A DNA stretch of 64,000 bases from Phenylobacterium deserti (GTDB taxonomy: Bacteria; Pseudomonadota; Alphaproteobacteria; Caulobacterales; Caulobacteraceae): the NCBI RefSeq assembly GCF_003254705.1, contig NZ_QFYR01000005.1:62001-126000 (forward strand), given 5' to 3'. The position numbers and the translations under genes were made by a program. Positions 28,249 to 39,073 of this stretch are shown in pieces. Position 1 is the stretch's first letter. Every line of letters begins with the position of its first letter. The notes under the pieces were generated by a model. The model saw only the letters and a list, made by a program, of their open reading frames with translations. It did no database searches and had not been told where the DNA came from.

Positions 28249-29714
<1,466 letters not shown>

Positions 29715-29716
29715 TC

Positions 29717-30859
29717 TTAAGCTCCTGCGGCCACGGGCGCGCGTCGGCGCGCCGCATGCCGCTCGTGCGCCTCGGACCAGGCTTCGACGAACCTGTTCCA
29801 GTCGCTTTCGGTGGTGTTCCAGCCGCCGCTGACGCGGATCGCGCAGCTGGCCAGGTCGCCCTGGCCCATGGCGGTGAGTACGTGGCTGGCGGCGACCTTG
29901 CCGGACGAGCAGGCCGAGCCGGCGCTGACCATCACGCCGGCCAGGTCCAGCGCCATGACCTGCAGCTCGGAGGTCCATCCAGGGGTGGCGATGCAAAGGG
30001 TCTGCGGCAGGCGCGGGGCGCCCTCGCCCATGACCACCGCGCCAGCGGCTTTCAGCGCCTGGACGGCGGCGTCGCGCCACGCGGCGTGCGGCGCGAGATT
30101 GCGCCAGGTGGTGGCGGCGCCCAAGCCCGCGATGCCGGGGATGTTCTCGGTGCCCGCGCGGCGGCCGCGCTCCTGCCCGCCACCGTGCTGGCGGCGCGAA
30201 AGAACCGCGCGCGGGCCAAAGGTCAGGGCGCCCGCGCCCTGGGGGCCGCCCAGCTTGTGGCCGCTGATGGCCAGGGTGTCGGCGCCCAGGCCGCGGCTGT
30301 CCACCGGAATCTTGCCGGCGGCTTGAATGGCGTCGACGTGCAGCCAGCCGTCATGCTCGCGCACGATATGGGAGGCCTCGAGCACGGGCTGGATCACGCC
30401 CGTCTCGTTGTTGGCCAGCATCAGGGCCACGAAGGGACGGCCGTCGGCCGTATCCCAGCGCCCCAGGCGCTCGGCCAGCCAATCGAGGTCGGCGACCCCT
30501 TGAGCGTTCACGGGCAGGACCTCGACAGCCGCGGCTGTTGCGCGAGCGGCGTCCAGAACACTGGGGTGCTCGATCGCCGAGACGATCAGGCGGCGCGAGC
30601 CGGCGGCCACGGCGCTTTCGATGGCGAGCGCATTGGCCTCGGTGCCGCCGGAAGTGAACACCACCGTCTGCGGCGGGGCGGCGATCAGGGCGCCGACCTT
30701 GGCGCGAGCCTCTTCCATGATGGCGCGCGCGGCCCGTCCGGCGGCGTGGACGGAAGAAGGGTTTCCGCCGACCTCGAGCGCGCGCACGACCGCGTCCGCC
30801 GCCTCAGGGCGAACGGGGGCGGTGGCGTTGTAGTCGAGGTAGACGGCGGCGGGCTTCAT
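29717..30859 (-). CDS. IscS/NifS-type cysteine desulfurase
   Basis: A 380-residue class V PLP enzyme of group [15 protein letters not shown] start, PLP lysine in [17 protein letters not shown], and the long catalytic loop with [17 protein letters not shown] containing the sulfur-carrying Cys. Group I enzymes can transfer sulfur directly without SufE. It stands second in the iscR-suf operon, 2 bp before sufB and overlapping the iscR stop by 4 bp, while a separate SufS is encoded five genes downstream. The two enzymes may split work between Fe-S assembly and tRNA thiolation; that is inference. Confidence 0.92.
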   Translation of the reverse strand: MKPAAVYLDYNATAPVRPEAADAVVRALEVGGNPSSVHAAGRAARAIMEEARAKVGALIAAPPQTVVFTSGGTEANALAIESAVAAGSRRLIVSAIEHPSVLDAARATAAAVEVLPVNAQGVADLDWLAERLGRWDTADGRPFVALMLANNETGVIQPVLEASHIVREHDGWLHVDAIQAAGKIPVDSRGLGADTLAISGHKLGGPQGAGALTFGPRAVLSRRQHGGGQERGRRAGTENIPGIAGLGAATTWRNLAPHAAWRDAAVQALKAAGAVVMGEGAPRLPQTLCIATPGWTSELQVMALDLAGVMVSAGSACSSGKVAASHVLTAMGQGDLASCAIRVSGGWNTTESDWNRFVEAWSEAHERHAARRRAPVAAGA

Positions 30860-31326
30860 GCGGCCGGGCTCATCTCTGCAGACGAGCGACCCGATGCGCC
30901 GTCGCGGTGGCGCAGCCGCCCGCCGATCACGTCCGCCAGGCTGACGGACGCCAGGTAATCTTCAATGTGCGCGCCGAGGTCTTCCCACAGGTCGTGGGTT
31001 AGGCAACGCTCGCCCTTCAGCATGCACCCCTTGTCGTGGCCGGCGCAGCGCGTGGCGCGCATGGGCTCGTCCACGGCCTGGACAATCTCGGCGATGGAGG
31101 TGGCGTCCGCACCCCGGGCCAGGCGATAGCCGCCGCCCGGTCCGCGAGCCGACTTCACCAGGCCTTTGCGGCGCAGGCGGGCGAAAAGCTGTTCGAGGTA
31201 AGAGAGCGAGATTTCCTGCCGGGCGGCGATCTCGGCCAGCGCGACAGCCCGTTCGGCGTCCGATTCACGGCGCGCCAGATCGGCGAGCGCCATGACGGCG
31301 TATCGGCCTTTGGTGGACAGACGCAT
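30856..31326 (-). CDS. iscR: Rrf2-family Fe-S cluster regulator IscR
   Basis: A 156-residue winged-helix regulator (MRLSTKGRYAVMALADLARRE..., SLSYLEQLFARLRRKGLVKSARGPGGGYRLAR). It keeps three cluster-ligand cysteines in RCAGHDKGCMLKGERCLTHDLW with the following His, so it can carry a [2Fe-2S] cluster. The spacing is Cys-x6-Cys-x6-Cys, versus x5/x5 in E. coli IscR. Holo-IscR normally represses its own operon and releases it on Fe-S shortage or oxidative stress. First gene of the suf operon. The Ser/Ala-rich tail after about residue 140 is probably disordered. Confidence 0.93.
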   Translation of the reverse strand: MRLSTKGRYAVMALADLARRESDAERAVALAEIAARQEISLSYLEQLFARLRRKGLVKSARGPGGGYRLARGADATSIAEIVQAVDEPMRATRCAGHDKGCMLKGERCLTHDLWEDLGAHIEDYLASVSLADVIGGRLRHRDGASGRSSAEMSPAA

Positions 31327-31428
31327 GGCTTCGAGAACCTAGTGCAGTTTTCGCGCGCATCCTGGCCGGCCTGTGCTACAAGCCGCCGCCTTGCGCGGGG
31401 GAAGAGCCTGAGCGGCTGGATGGCCGGG

Positions 31429-31456
31429 ACTTAGGAAGACCCAGCGCAGCAGTCAA
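31429..31456 (-). promoter_or_regulatory. Candidate promoter of the iscR-suf operon
   Basis: Reading the minus strand, TTGACT (31456-31451) and CTAAGT (31434-31429) are separated by 16 bp, about 100 bp upstream of the iscR start. The -35 half overlaps a 6-bp dyad GCAGTC-N9-GACTGC at 31449-31469, which could be an operator for this gene or for the divergent hydrolase. Confidence 0.4.
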
Positions 31457-31502
31457 GTATTCGGACTGCATCAAACGGACTGGGGCTGAACGAGAGGGTT
31501 CG

Positions 31503-32153
31503 ATGCCAGAGGTGGTTCTGACCGGTGCGGCCGGGCGGATCGAAGGCCGTTATTCGCAGGGCAAGAGCGAGACTGCGCCGGTGGCGCTGATCCTCCACCC
31601 GCACCCCAAGGCGGGCGGCCAGATGAACAATCCGGTCACCGTGCAGCTCTTCCACCTGTTCATGAAGCGCGGCTTCTCAGTGCTCCGGTTCAACTTCCGC
31701 GGCGTGGGCCGCAGCCAGGGCGAGTTCGACGGCGGCATCGGCGAGCTGGCGGACGCCGCCACCGCGCTGGACTGGCTGCAGTCGACCAATCCGGCCGCTT
31801 CCCAATGCTGGGTCGCGGGTTATTCGTTCGGCGCCTGGGTGGGCATGCAGCTGCTGATGCGCCGCCCCGAGACGGACGGCTTCATCTCGGTGTCTCCGCC
31901 GACCAACGCCTACGACTTCTCGTTCCTGGCGCCCTGCCCGGCGTCCGGCCTGATCCTGCACGGCGGGGCCGACTCGGTGGTGCCGCCCACGGACGTGGAG
32001 AAGGTCGTCTCCAAGCTGCGCACGCAGAAGGGCATCACCATCGACTACGACGTGGTCGACGGCGCGAGCCATTTCTGGGTCGAGAACCTGCCGGACCTGG
32101 AACAGCGCGTCGGCGCCTATCTGGACAACCGCCTGGCCGCCGAGCCGGCGTAA
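31503..32153 (+). CDS. Alpha/beta hydrolase, dienelactone-hydrolase-like
   Basis: A 216-residue cytoplasmic alpha/beta hydrolase. The oxyanion segment is HPHPKAGGQMNN, the nucleophile elbow is GYSFGAW (Ser about residue 107), followed by ILHGGADSVVPP for Asp and a C-terminal GASHFW for His. The HPHPxxGGxMxN start is characteristic of a widespread bacterial family of unassigned esterases. It is divergent from iscR with a 176-bp gap, an arrangement I recall from related genomes, but a functional link to Fe-S metabolism is unproven. Confidence 0.82.
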   Translation: MPEVVLTGAAGRIEGRYSQGKSETAPVALILHPHPKAGGQMNNPVTVQLFHLFMKRGFSVLRFNFRGVGRSQGEFDGGIGELADAATALDWLQSTNPAASQCWVAGYSFGAWVGMQLLMRRPETDGFISVSPPTNAYDFSFLAPCPASGLILHGGADSVVPPTDVEKVVSKLRTQKGITIDYDVVDGASHFWVENLPDLEQRVGAYLDNRLAAEPA

Positions 32154-32196
32154 GGCCGCGTTCCCTCGCCCGACGGGGACCCGCGGATCGCTCAAG

Positions 32197-32574
32197 ATGA
32201 GCACACCCGAAGACGCGATCCGGGCGCGGCGGCGGCTGACCAACAAATTCATCGCCGCGCACGACGCTCAGCGGCTGCGGCCGTTCTTCGCGGCCGACGC
32301 CAAGCTGATTGCGGGTGAAGGCTCGCTGATCATCGGGGCGGACGAGATCGTCGCCGCCTTCGCGGGCCAGTTCGCTGATCCGGATTTCGTCACCTATGTG
32401 CGCACGCCCGAGCGCATCGAGTCCGACGCCGCTGGGGCTCGAGCGGCGGAGCACGGCCGATGGGCAGCCAGCTGGAAAAGCGGCGAGATGAGCGGTTCCT
32501 ACCTCGCGGTCTGGCGCAAGGTGACCGGCCAGTGGGTCATCGAAAGCGAGACTTTCGTCACGCTTCAGGGCTGA
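32197..32574 (+). CDS. NTF2/SnoaL-like (DUF4440-type) protein
   Basis: A 125-residue single-domain protein with the cone-shaped NTF2-like pattern: an N-terminal helix pair (AIRARRRLTNKFIAAHDAQRLRPFFAADAKL), IIGADEIVAAFAGQFAD, and a curved sheet ending YLAVWRKVTGQWVIESETFVTL. Such domains bind small ligands or dimerise and often have no enzymatic role. No catalytic residues can be assigned. It lies 43 bp after the hydrolase and converges with an M23 peptidase gene 4 bp away. Confidence 0.72.
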   Translation: MSTPEDAIRARRRLTNKFIAAHDAQRLRPFFAADAKLIAGEGSLIIGADEIVAAFAGQFADPDFVTYVRTPERIESDAAGARAAEHGRWAASWKSGEMSGSYLAVWRKVTGQWVIESETFVTLQG

Positions 32575-32578
32575 GCCC

Positions 32579-33571
32579 TCACATCCGGGTGGTCTCGCGA
32601 CGGGTCAGGACCACCTTGCCCCCGCGCCAGACGCGGGTCTCCGCCGTGTACGCGCCGCTGGGCCAGCCGCCGGGCGGCGTTCGCTTGCCGACCATCTGGA
32701 ACCAGTGCGCCTTCGGCCCGTCCATCGGCTTGCTCTTGCCGGCGGCAAGCTGGGATCCGCCGGGCGCGGTGAGGATCACTTCCAGCTCGTCGCCTCGCTC
32801 CAGGCCGACGGCGCGCATGTAGGCCACCATGTACGGGGCGCCCGCGGCCAGCCGGGTCATCGTCCCGCTCTCGATCTGGTCGAGGGTCAGGGCGGCGCCA
32901 GCAAAGCCTGCGTTGAGAATGGCGCCAGCCTTGTAGGTCAGCGCCTTCGCCGCCGCCGGCGTCCACATCGGCTGCTGGGCCGTGCAGCTGGCCGCGCTGG
33001 CTGGGTTCGGGGCGAAGGGATCAACGGTGCGGCCCTGATGCCGGACGGTCATGTGCAGGTGGGGGTACTCGGTCTGGCCGGAGAGGCCGACTCGCCCAAG
33101 CGGCTGGCCCGCCGTCACGACGTCGCCGGCCTTCACCCGGATGCTGCCTTGCGCCATGTGGCAGTACTGGGTCTCCCAGCCGCCGCCATGGTCGATCACG
33201 AGGCCGTTGCCACATTCGCGCCCTGCGACGCTCGCCACGCCCGCAGCGCGGACGGAAACGTCGGCGACATCGTTGCGCAGACGCGAGACCCTGCCGGGCG
33301 CAGCCGCCAGGACCTCCACGCCACGCTTCTGCGCCGGCAGGTCCAAGAGCCGGATGTCCACCCCGCTGTGCCCCTGATAGGTGCGGGTCGCGCAGCGATA
33401 GTCCCGGGCGCCGGGCCCCGGGTCACGATCCACGTAGTTCTGCACCTCGCACGTCCTGCCGATCTCGCAGGCCACGGGAAAGCCGAGCCTGGGCCCTTGC
33501 GGCGCAGCTTGGGCCAGGGCCGTTCCGCCGACGGCGAGCATGGCGAAAAGCGCGAGGTGAGTGATGCGCAT
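32579..33571 (-). CDS. Secreted M23-family peptidase
   Basis: A 330-residue exported protein with a signal peptide (MRITHLALFAMLAVGGTALAQA). The LytM/M23 domain contains YQGHSGVDIRLLD (zinc His and Asp), GNGLVIDHGGGWETQYCHM and PHLHMTVRHQG (HxH), all ligands present, so peptidoglycan endopeptidase activity is plausible. It has several cysteines (CEIGRTCEV, CGNG, YCHM, SCTA) consistent with periplasmic disulfides. A C-terminal beta domain of about 110 residues follows with no recognised family. GGAAGGAG precedes the ATG. Confidence 0.85.
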   Translation of the reverse strand: MRITHLALFAMLAVGGTALAQAAPQGPRLGFPVACEIGRTCEVQNYVDRDPGPGARDYRCATRTYQGHSGVDIRLLDLPAQKRGVEVLAAAPGRVSRLRNDVADVSVRAAGVASVAGRECGNGLVIDHGGGWETQYCHMAQGSIRVKAGDVVTAGQPLGRVGLSGQTEYPHLHMTVRHQGRTVDPFAPNPASAASCTAQQPMWTPAAAKALTYKAGAILNAGFAGAALTLDQIESGTMTRLAAGAPYMVAYMRAVGLERGDELEVILTAPGGSQLAAGKSKPMDGPKAHWFQMVGKRTPPGGWPSGAYTAETRVWRGGKVVLTRRETTRM

Positions 33572-33675
33572 GAGCGTGGCTCCTTCCAGCCGGGCTGAGC
33601 TTACCTCGGAACTGGGCGCAAGATGGGCGGCGACGCGCGCCGGAACGACGCCTTGGCTGTCAGCGTTCGCGCCCC

Positions 33676-34713
33676 ATGGATGACCTGAACGACCTGCGCG
33701 GCCTGGTGCTCTTCGCGATCGGCCGCACGCCAGTAACCCTCGGCGGGATTCTGGCCGGCCTGGCGGTCGCCTGCGCGTTCTGGCTGGCGTCCAAGGTGGT
33801 CGGCGGCGGCATCAAGCGTCTGCGCGGTCGGGCCCGCCGCGGCGGCGAGGCGCTCTACATCGTGGAGAAGCTGGTCCGCTACGCTCTTGGAATCCTGGGC
33901 ATTGTGGCCGGGCTGTCCACCGTTGGGCTGAACCTTTCGTCGCTCGCGGTCTTCGCCGGGGCCGTGGGTGTCGGCATCGGCCTGGGCCTTCAGGGCATCG
34001 TGAAGGAGTTCGTCTCCGGGCTGGTGCTGATCTTCGACCGGGTGCTCAACGTCGGCGACTACATCGAGCTGGAAGACGGCAAGCGCGGCCTTGTGCAGGA
34101 GATCGGCACTCGGGCGGTGCGCATCCGCACCAACGACAACATCGACCTGGTCGTCCCAAATTCGAAGTTCATCGATGGACCGGTGATCAACTGGACCCTG
34201 CACAACCGGACCAGTCGCATACACATCCCGTTCAGCGTCGCCTACGGGTCGGACCGCCAAAAGGTCCGGCAGGTGGTGCTGGAAGCTGCGCGGAGCGTGC
34301 CGTTCACACTGCCTGAGACCGAAACGCAGAAGAGCCAGGTCTGGATGACCGGCTTTGGTGACTCCGCGCTGGAGTTCGAGCTGCTCGTCTGGCCGACCCT
34401 CGATGCGGTTAAGCGGCCAGGCGCCATGCAGGCCGCCTACACCTGGGCGATCGCCGACGCCCTGGAATGCGCCGACATCGAGGTGCCCTATCCGCAGATG
34501 GACGTGCGGCTGCGGAGCCTTTTCGGGCAGGAAAACGAGCGCGCCCTGCGCGCCCTCAAGCTGGAGGAGCCGGAGACGGCGCAGCCTGGCCCGCCAGCCG
34601 CTCAGCCGTCCGCGCTCCCCAGAAACGACGCCGCGGAGGAACTGACCCGACCCATGCCGGAGATGGATCCCGACCCGGAGGACACCAGGCCAAACCCGGA
34701 GCCGAAGCGCTAG
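33676..34713 (+). CDS. MscS-family mechanosensitive channel
   Basis: A 345-residue small-conductance channel, opening under membrane tension to release solutes on osmotic downshock. Membrane segments: about 17-36, 58-78 and the pore helix LSSLAVFAGAVGVGIGLGLQGIVKEFVSGLVLIFDR. The family beta domain follows (VGDYIEL, GLVQEIGTRAVRIRTNDNIDLVVPNSKFI, VINWT). The last 60 residues are Pro-rich and acidic, probably disordered. Its stop codon overlaps that of anmK on the other strand (CTAG). Confidence 0.9.
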   Translation: MDDLNDLRGLVLFAIGRTPVTLGGILAGLAVACAFWLASKVVGGGIKRLRGRARRGGEALYIVEKLVRYALGILGIVAGLSTVGLNLSSLAVFAGAVGVGIGLGLQGIVKEFVSGLVLIFDRVLNVGDYIELEDGKRGLVQEIGTRAVRIRTNDNIDLVVPNSKFIDGPVINWTLHNRTSRIHIPFSVAYGSDRQKVRQVVLEAARSVPFTLPETETQKSQVWMTGFGDSALEFELLVWPTLDAVKRPGAMQAAYTWAIADALECADIEVPYPQMDVRLRSLFGQENERALRALKLEEPETAQPGPPAAQPSALPRNDAAEELTRPMPEMDPDPEDTRPNPEPKR

Positions 34714-35822
34714 CGGTTCGGCTGGGCGATACGGCCGCCGGTCATCGGCTGGGCGACACCGGTCGTCTTGGGGAAGGAGATCGGCAGGCCGCGGGCGGTG
34801 CGCGCCGCCAGATAGGCGAAAGCTTCCGCCTCGATCGCGTCGCCGCGCCAGCCGTGTTCCTCGGCGGCGGCCACCGGGACCGGCAGGCGCGCGGCCAAGG
34901 CCTTCATGATCTGCGGATTGTGCCGACCGCCGCCGGCGACCACCACCTGAGTGGGCTGTCCGCCGGCCACGTCGAACCCCAGCTTCACGGCTTCGGCGGT
35001 GAAGGCCACGAGGGTGGCGGCGGCGTCCTCGAGTTGCAGCGCCTCAAGCGGCTCCAGCGAGAAGTCGTACCGATCCAGAGACTTGGGAGGGGGAGCTGTG
35101 AAATAGGGATGAGCCAGCAGCGCGCGGACAATCGACTCGTTCACCTGCCCCACGCTGGCGTAGCGGCCCTTGTCGTCGAAGCGTCCGGCGCCACGGCTCT
35201 GCACCAGCAGGTCGATCATGCCATTGCCCGGGCCCGTGTCGAAGGCGGCAAGGTTCTCGCCTCCTGACCAGAAGGTGATGTTGGCCACGCCGCCGACGTT
35301 GAGCACCGCCACCGGCGCTTCCAGCCCTGAGGCCTGCGCCCGCGCCAGGTGATAGATCGGCGCCAGCGGCGCGCCCTCGCCCCCAGCCGCCACATCAGCC
35401 GTGCGGAAATCGAAGGCGACCGGCACGCCAGCGAGGTCCGCCAGCCGTTGAGCATCGCCAAGCTGCACGGTGCGACCGACCACGCCGTCCTTAGGCCGCT
35501 CGTGCAGGACGGTCTGGCCGTGCATGCCGATGAGGTCGATGCGGGACCAGGTCAGGTCATTGGCGGCGAGAAAGCCCTCGGCGGCCGCGAAGTGCTCGTC
35601 CGCCACGGCCTGCTCGGCTTGAACGAAGATGTCGGGCCGAGGCTCGCCGCGCTTCCACTGCAGGGCCTGGCGGGTGGTCTCCAGCAGCAGGTCGCGCGTG
35701 GCGTCGGTGAGCTTGCGCTCCCCAGCCGGACCAAAGGCGGTGATTGCCTCCCCGTCCGTCTCCAGGATCGCCATGTCGACCGCGTCGAGGGAGGTTCCGG
35801 TCATAAATCCGAGTACGCGCAT
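34710..35822 (-). CDS. anmK: Anhydro-N-acetylmuramic acid kinase
   Basis: A 370-residue sugar kinase that phosphorylates and opens 1,6-anhydro-MurNAc during peptidoglycan recycling, giving MurNAc-6-phosphate. Diagnostic motifs are GFMTGTSLDAVDMAIL, GMHGQTVLHERP, QLGDAQRLADLAGVPVAFDFRTADVAAGGEGAPLAPIYH, NVGGVANITF, FDTGPGNGMIDLLVQ and the C-terminal EHGWRGDAIEAEAFAYLAART. The ATG at 35822 matches the family start; upstream in-frame codons are not conserved-looking. It ends tail to tail with mscS, sharing a CTAG. Confidence 0.95.
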   Translation of the reverse strand: MRVLGFMTGTSLDAVDMAILETDGEAITAFGPAGERKLTDATRDLLLETTRQALQWKRGEPRPDIFVQAEQAVADEHFAAAEGFLAANDLTWSRIDLIGMHGQTVLHERPKDGVVGRTVQLGDAQRLADLAGVPVAFDFRTADVAAGGEGAPLAPIYHLARAQASGLEAPVAVLNVGGVANITFWSGGENLAAFDTGPGNGMIDLLVQSRGAGRFDDKGRYASVGQVNESIVRALLAHPYFTAPPPKSLDRYDFSLEPLEALQLEDAAATLVAFTAEAVKLGFDVAGGQPTQVVVAGGGRHNPQIMKALAARLPVPVAAAEEHGWRGDAIEAEAFAYLAARTARGLPISFPKTTGVAQPMTGGRIAQPNR

Positions 35823-36071
35823 GGCGATTGACTGCCATGGCTGGCGGCGGCTAGCTAGCCGCATGATCGGCAAGACGGCCTCCAGCGCCCGCTATTACCG
35901 CCCGCTCCTTTAGCGGGTCGCCGATCGTTCGCGCCCGCCCCTCCGGCCGGCGCCTCCCCTGCTCTTCGACAGACGGTCCGGCCTTCCTCAGCCAGGATCC
36001 CTGCCATGTCCCTCGAAATCGCGCAGCCCGCCGTGCTAGAGCCCGGCCACCAAAAGCCGATGAGTCCCGCC

Positions 36072-37328
36072 ATGTCCGACGCGCCCTTCAAGTCCGAGTT
36101 CCTCCAGACCCTCAAGGCGCGGGGGCATATCAACCAGATCACCCATTCCGCGGAGCTGGACGAACTGGCCGCGGGCGGGCCGATCACCGCCTACATCGGC
36201 TTCGACGCCACGGCCGCCTCGCTGCACGTGGGGCACCTGTTCTCCATCATGACCCTGCGCCGGCTGCAGCAGACCGGGCACAAGCCGATCGTGCTGATGG
36301 GCGGGGGGACGACCAAGGTTGGCGATCCCACCGACAAGGAAGGCCAGCGCCCGCTGCTTACCGAAGAGCAGATCCAGTCAAACATCGACTCCATCAAGGA
36401 GGTGTTCTCGCGCTTCCTGACGTTCGGCGACGGGCCCACGGACGCCGTGATGGTCAACAACGCCGAGTGGCTGGACCGCTTCGGCTACGTGCAGTTCCTG
36501 CGCGACTACGGCGTGCACTTCACGGTCAACCGCATGCTCGCCTTCGACAGCGTCAAGCTGCGGCTGGAGCGCGAGCAGCCGATGACCTTCCTCGAGTTCA
36601 ACTACATGCTGATGCAGTCGGTGGACTTCCTGGAGCTAGAGCGCCGCTACGGCTGCATCCTGCAAATGGGCGGCTCTGACCAGTGGGGCAACATCGTCAA
36701 CGGCGTGGAGTTGATCCGCCGGGTGGACCAGAAGCCGGCTTTCGGCTTGACCACGCCGCTGCTTTCCACTGCGTCGGGCCAGAAGATGGGCAAGACGGTG
36801 GGCGGAGCCGTGTGGCTGAACGCCGACATGCGCAGCCCCTACGACTACTGGCAGTTCTGGCGGAACACCGAGGATGCGGACGTTGGCCGTTTCCTGCGCC
36901 TGTTCACCGACCTGCCGGCCGAGGAGATCGCCCGGCTGGAGACGCTGCAAGGGGCCGAGATCAACGAGGCGAAGAAGGTGCTGGCCAACGAGGCGACGAC
37001 CTTGCTGCACGGCGCAGACGAGGCCGCCAAAGCCGCTGCAGCCGCTCAAGCCGCATTCGAGCAAGGCGGGCTCTCGGCCGACTTGCCAACCCACGAGGTC
37101 GCGGCCGCCGACCTTCACGCCGGCGTCGCCCTGGCCGCTTTGGCGGTGGATGCAGGTCTCGCCGCCTCCAAGGGCGAGGCCCGGCGCCTGGCGCAAGGAG
37201 GCGGCCTGCGGATCAACGACAAGGCCGAGAGCGACGGCAATCGGGTGGTGACGGCGGCCGACGTGGTGGACGGCGTCGTGAAGCTTGGCGCGGGTAAAAA
37301 GAAGATCGTGCTGGTCAAGCCGGTCTGA
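36072..37328 (+). CDS. tyrS: Tyrosyl-tRNA synthetase
   Basis: A 418-residue class I synthetase that charges tRNA-Tyr. Motifs: [16 protein letters not shown] (HIGH), [61 protein letters not shown] (KMSKS-type), and a C-terminal S4 RNA-binding domain ([23 protein letters not shown]). Family alignment favours the ATG at 36072 ([18 protein letters not shown]). An in-frame ATG at 36006 has a better-looking AGGA but would add 22 residues of non-conserved sequence, in which a GCTAGAGC promoter-like -10 occurs. Confidence 0.95.
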   Translation: MSDAPFKSEFLQTLKARGHINQITHSAELDELAAGGPITAYIGFDATAASLHVGHLFSIMTLRRLQQTGHKPIVLMGGGTTKVGDPTDKEGQRPLLTEEQIQSNIDSIKEVFSRFLTFGDGPTDAVMVNNAEWLDRFGYVQFLRDYGVHFTVNRMLAFDSVKLRLEREQPMTFLEFNYMLMQSVDFLELERRYGCILQMGGSDQWGNIVNGVELIRRVDQKPAFGLTTPLLSTASGQKMGKTVGGAVWLNADMRSPYDYWQFWRNTEDADVGRFLRLFTDLPAEEIARLETLQGAEINEAKKVLANEATTLLHGADEAAKAAAAAQAAFEQGGLSADLPTHEVAAADLHAGVALAALAVDAGLAASKGEARRLAQGGGLRINDKAESDGNRVVTAADVVDGVVKLGAGKKKIVLVKPV

Positions 37329-37339
37329 GGAGCAGGATC

Positions 37340-37801
37340 ATGAGCGAGATCGCCGAGGGCGCGAGGGCGCCCGACTTCGAGCTGGAGACCGCCGAAGGCC
37401 CGGTGCGCCTCGGTGATTTCGCCGGCAAGACCCTGGTGCTCTACTTCTACCCCAAGGACGACACGGCCGGCTGCACGCGGGAAGCCCAGGACTTCACGGC
37501 GCTCGCCGACGAGTTCGCCCAGGCCGGGGCGACGGTGATCGGCGTCTCCAAGGACACGGTCGCCAAGCACCAGAAGTTCACGGCCAAGTACGACCTGAAC
37601 GTCCGCCTTGCCTCCGATCCCGACGGCGCGGTCATCGAGCGCTACGGCTCGTGGGTGGAGAAGACCCTCTATGGGCGCCAGTACATGGGGATCGACCGCT
37701 CGACGTTCCTGATCCAGGACGGCGTCTTCAAGAAGATCTGGCGGAAGGTGAAGGTCCCCGGCCACGCCGAGCAGGTGCTGGCGGCCGTCCGGTCCTTATA
37801 G
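37340..37801 (+). CDS. bcp: Thioredoxin-dependent thiol peroxidase, Bcp/PrxQ
   Basis: A 153-residue peroxiredoxin that reduces hydrogen peroxide and organic peroxides. The peroxidatic Cys45 is in FYPKDDTAGCTREAQDF, preceded by the family Thr. Position 50, where E. coli Bcp has its resolving cysteine, is Gln, and no other Cys is found, so it should work as a one-Cys enzyme resolved by an external thiol. It starts 11 bp after tyrS with GGAGCAGG as ribosome site, so the two are probably cotranscribed. Confidence 0.94.
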   Translation: MSEIAEGARAPDFELETAEGPVRLGDFAGKTLVLYFYPKDDTAGCTREAQDFTALADEFAQAGATVIGVSKDTVAKHQKFTAKYDLNVRLASDPDGAVIERYGSWVEKTLYGRQYMGIDRSTFLIQDGVFKKIWRKVKVPGHAEQVLAAVRSL

Positions 37802-37924
37802 TTCATGGCGCGTTTACCTCGATCGCGAACAATCTGACCTGCCGTCATTGCGCGCAGGCGGCTTGCCACTGCGCGAAAAGTGGTTGCATATCGCGGGGGT
37901 CCAGGGCTGGGGACTAGCGAAAGC

Positions 37925-39073
37925 ATGCAACGCATCGCGCGACTGCGTCGATCGCTCGTAGAGCTGTTTCCCGAACGCCATCTCTATGTCCGCTCCGGCG
38001 GCGAGATGCGCGGCTTTGTCCTTTCCACCCGAAAGCAGATGCTGCTGGCCGGCGGCGTGGCGGCCAGCGCGCTGTGGGTCGGCGTCTGCACCGCCGCCAT
38101 GCTGGTGAACCTGCTGTCCGCCTCGGCGACCGATCGCGAGGTGGCGCGGACCCAAGCGAAGTACGAGCGCTGGATCGCTGACCGACAGGCGCGCCTCAAC
38201 ACGGCGGTGGCGCAGCTAAACGCTGGCGGGGCCGCCGCCGGCCAGGTGGCCGCGGTCGAGAAGCGCCACGCCGCGCTCGCCCTGTTACTCGCCGACGCCA
38301 AGGGCGAGCCGGGCGCCGCCCAGGCGCTCACTCCCGCCATTGACAGAGCCTTGTCGGTGCAGGACCCCGACCCCAATCGCCGCCTGGACCGCGTTCGCGC
38401 CAGCCAGGAGGAGGTGGCGGGCGTCGCCGAAGACTTCGCCAAGAGCCGCGCCGAGCGTCTGCGCCTGGCCTTCCGCATGGCCGGCCTGAAGCCGTCCACC
38501 TATGTCGCTCGGAGCGCGCTCGGAGGGCCGCTGATCGAATCGAAGGACCCTCGCGCATTGGCCGCCGTGCTGGACGTGGAGCCAGGCTTCGCCGCGCGCA
38601 TACAGAAGGCGGCGCACGGGCTGTCGGAAGCCAAGGCGCTATCGGACGCGGCCGCCGCCCTGCCCTTCTCCAAGCCGACGAACCTCACCCCGCAGACCAG
38701 CAGCTACGGCTTCCGACTGGACCCGTTCACCCGCAGGCCCGCCTTCCACTCCGGGCTGGATTTCGCCGGCGCGCCGATGACGCCGGTCTATGCGACGGCT
38801 CCGGGCGTGATTTCGTACACCGGCGTGCGATCGGGCTACGGCAACACCGTCGAGGTCGACCACGGACGCGGGTTCAAGACCCGCTACGCCCATCTGGCGC
38901 GCATCGCGGTGCGGCCTGGCCAGAAGGTCGGCCTCGGCCAGCGGATCGGCGGACTGGGCTCCACCGGCCGCTCAACGGGACCGCACCTGCATTACGAGGT
39001 CTGGGTCAACGGCCGAGCCTACAATCCCGAGCGTTTCCTGAAAGCGGGGTCCTATGTTCTCCAAGACGGATAA
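37925..39073 (+). CDS. Membrane-anchored M23 (LytM) endopeptidase, LdpA/LmdC-like
   Basis: A 382-residue protein with one N-terminal membrane anchor (QMLLAGGVAASALWVGVCTAAMLVNLL) after a basic cytoplasmic tail of about 40 residues. A long helical linker follows (about 75-250), then a full M23 domain: FRLDPFTRRPAFHSGLDFAG (His, Asp), GYGNTVEVDHGRGFKTRYAHL and GPHLHYEVW (HxH). The periplasmic domain should cut peptidoglycan cross-links. The last 20 bases overlap the bactofilin gene, the known cell-shape pair (bactofilin plus anchored LytM protein). The ATG at 37925 is preferred over a GTG at 37880. Confidence 0.88.
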   Translation: MQRIARLRRSLVELFPERHLYVRSGGEMRGFVLSTRKQMLLAGGVAASALWVGVCTAAMLVNLLSASATDREVARTQAKYERWIADRQARLNTAVAQLNAGGAAAGQVAAVEKRHAALALLLADAKGEPGAAQALTPAIDRALSVQDPDPNRRLDRVRASQEEVAGVAEDFAKSRAERLRLAFRMAGLKPSTYVARSALGGPLIESKDPRALAAVLDVEPGFAARIQKAAHGLSEAKALSDAAAALPFSKPTNLTPQTSSYGFRLDPFTRRPAFHSGLDFAGAPMTPVYATAPGVISYTGVRSGYGNTVEVDHGRGFKTRYAHLARIAVRPGQKVGLGQRIGGLGSTGRSTGPHLHYEVWVNGRAYNPERFLKAGSYVLQDG

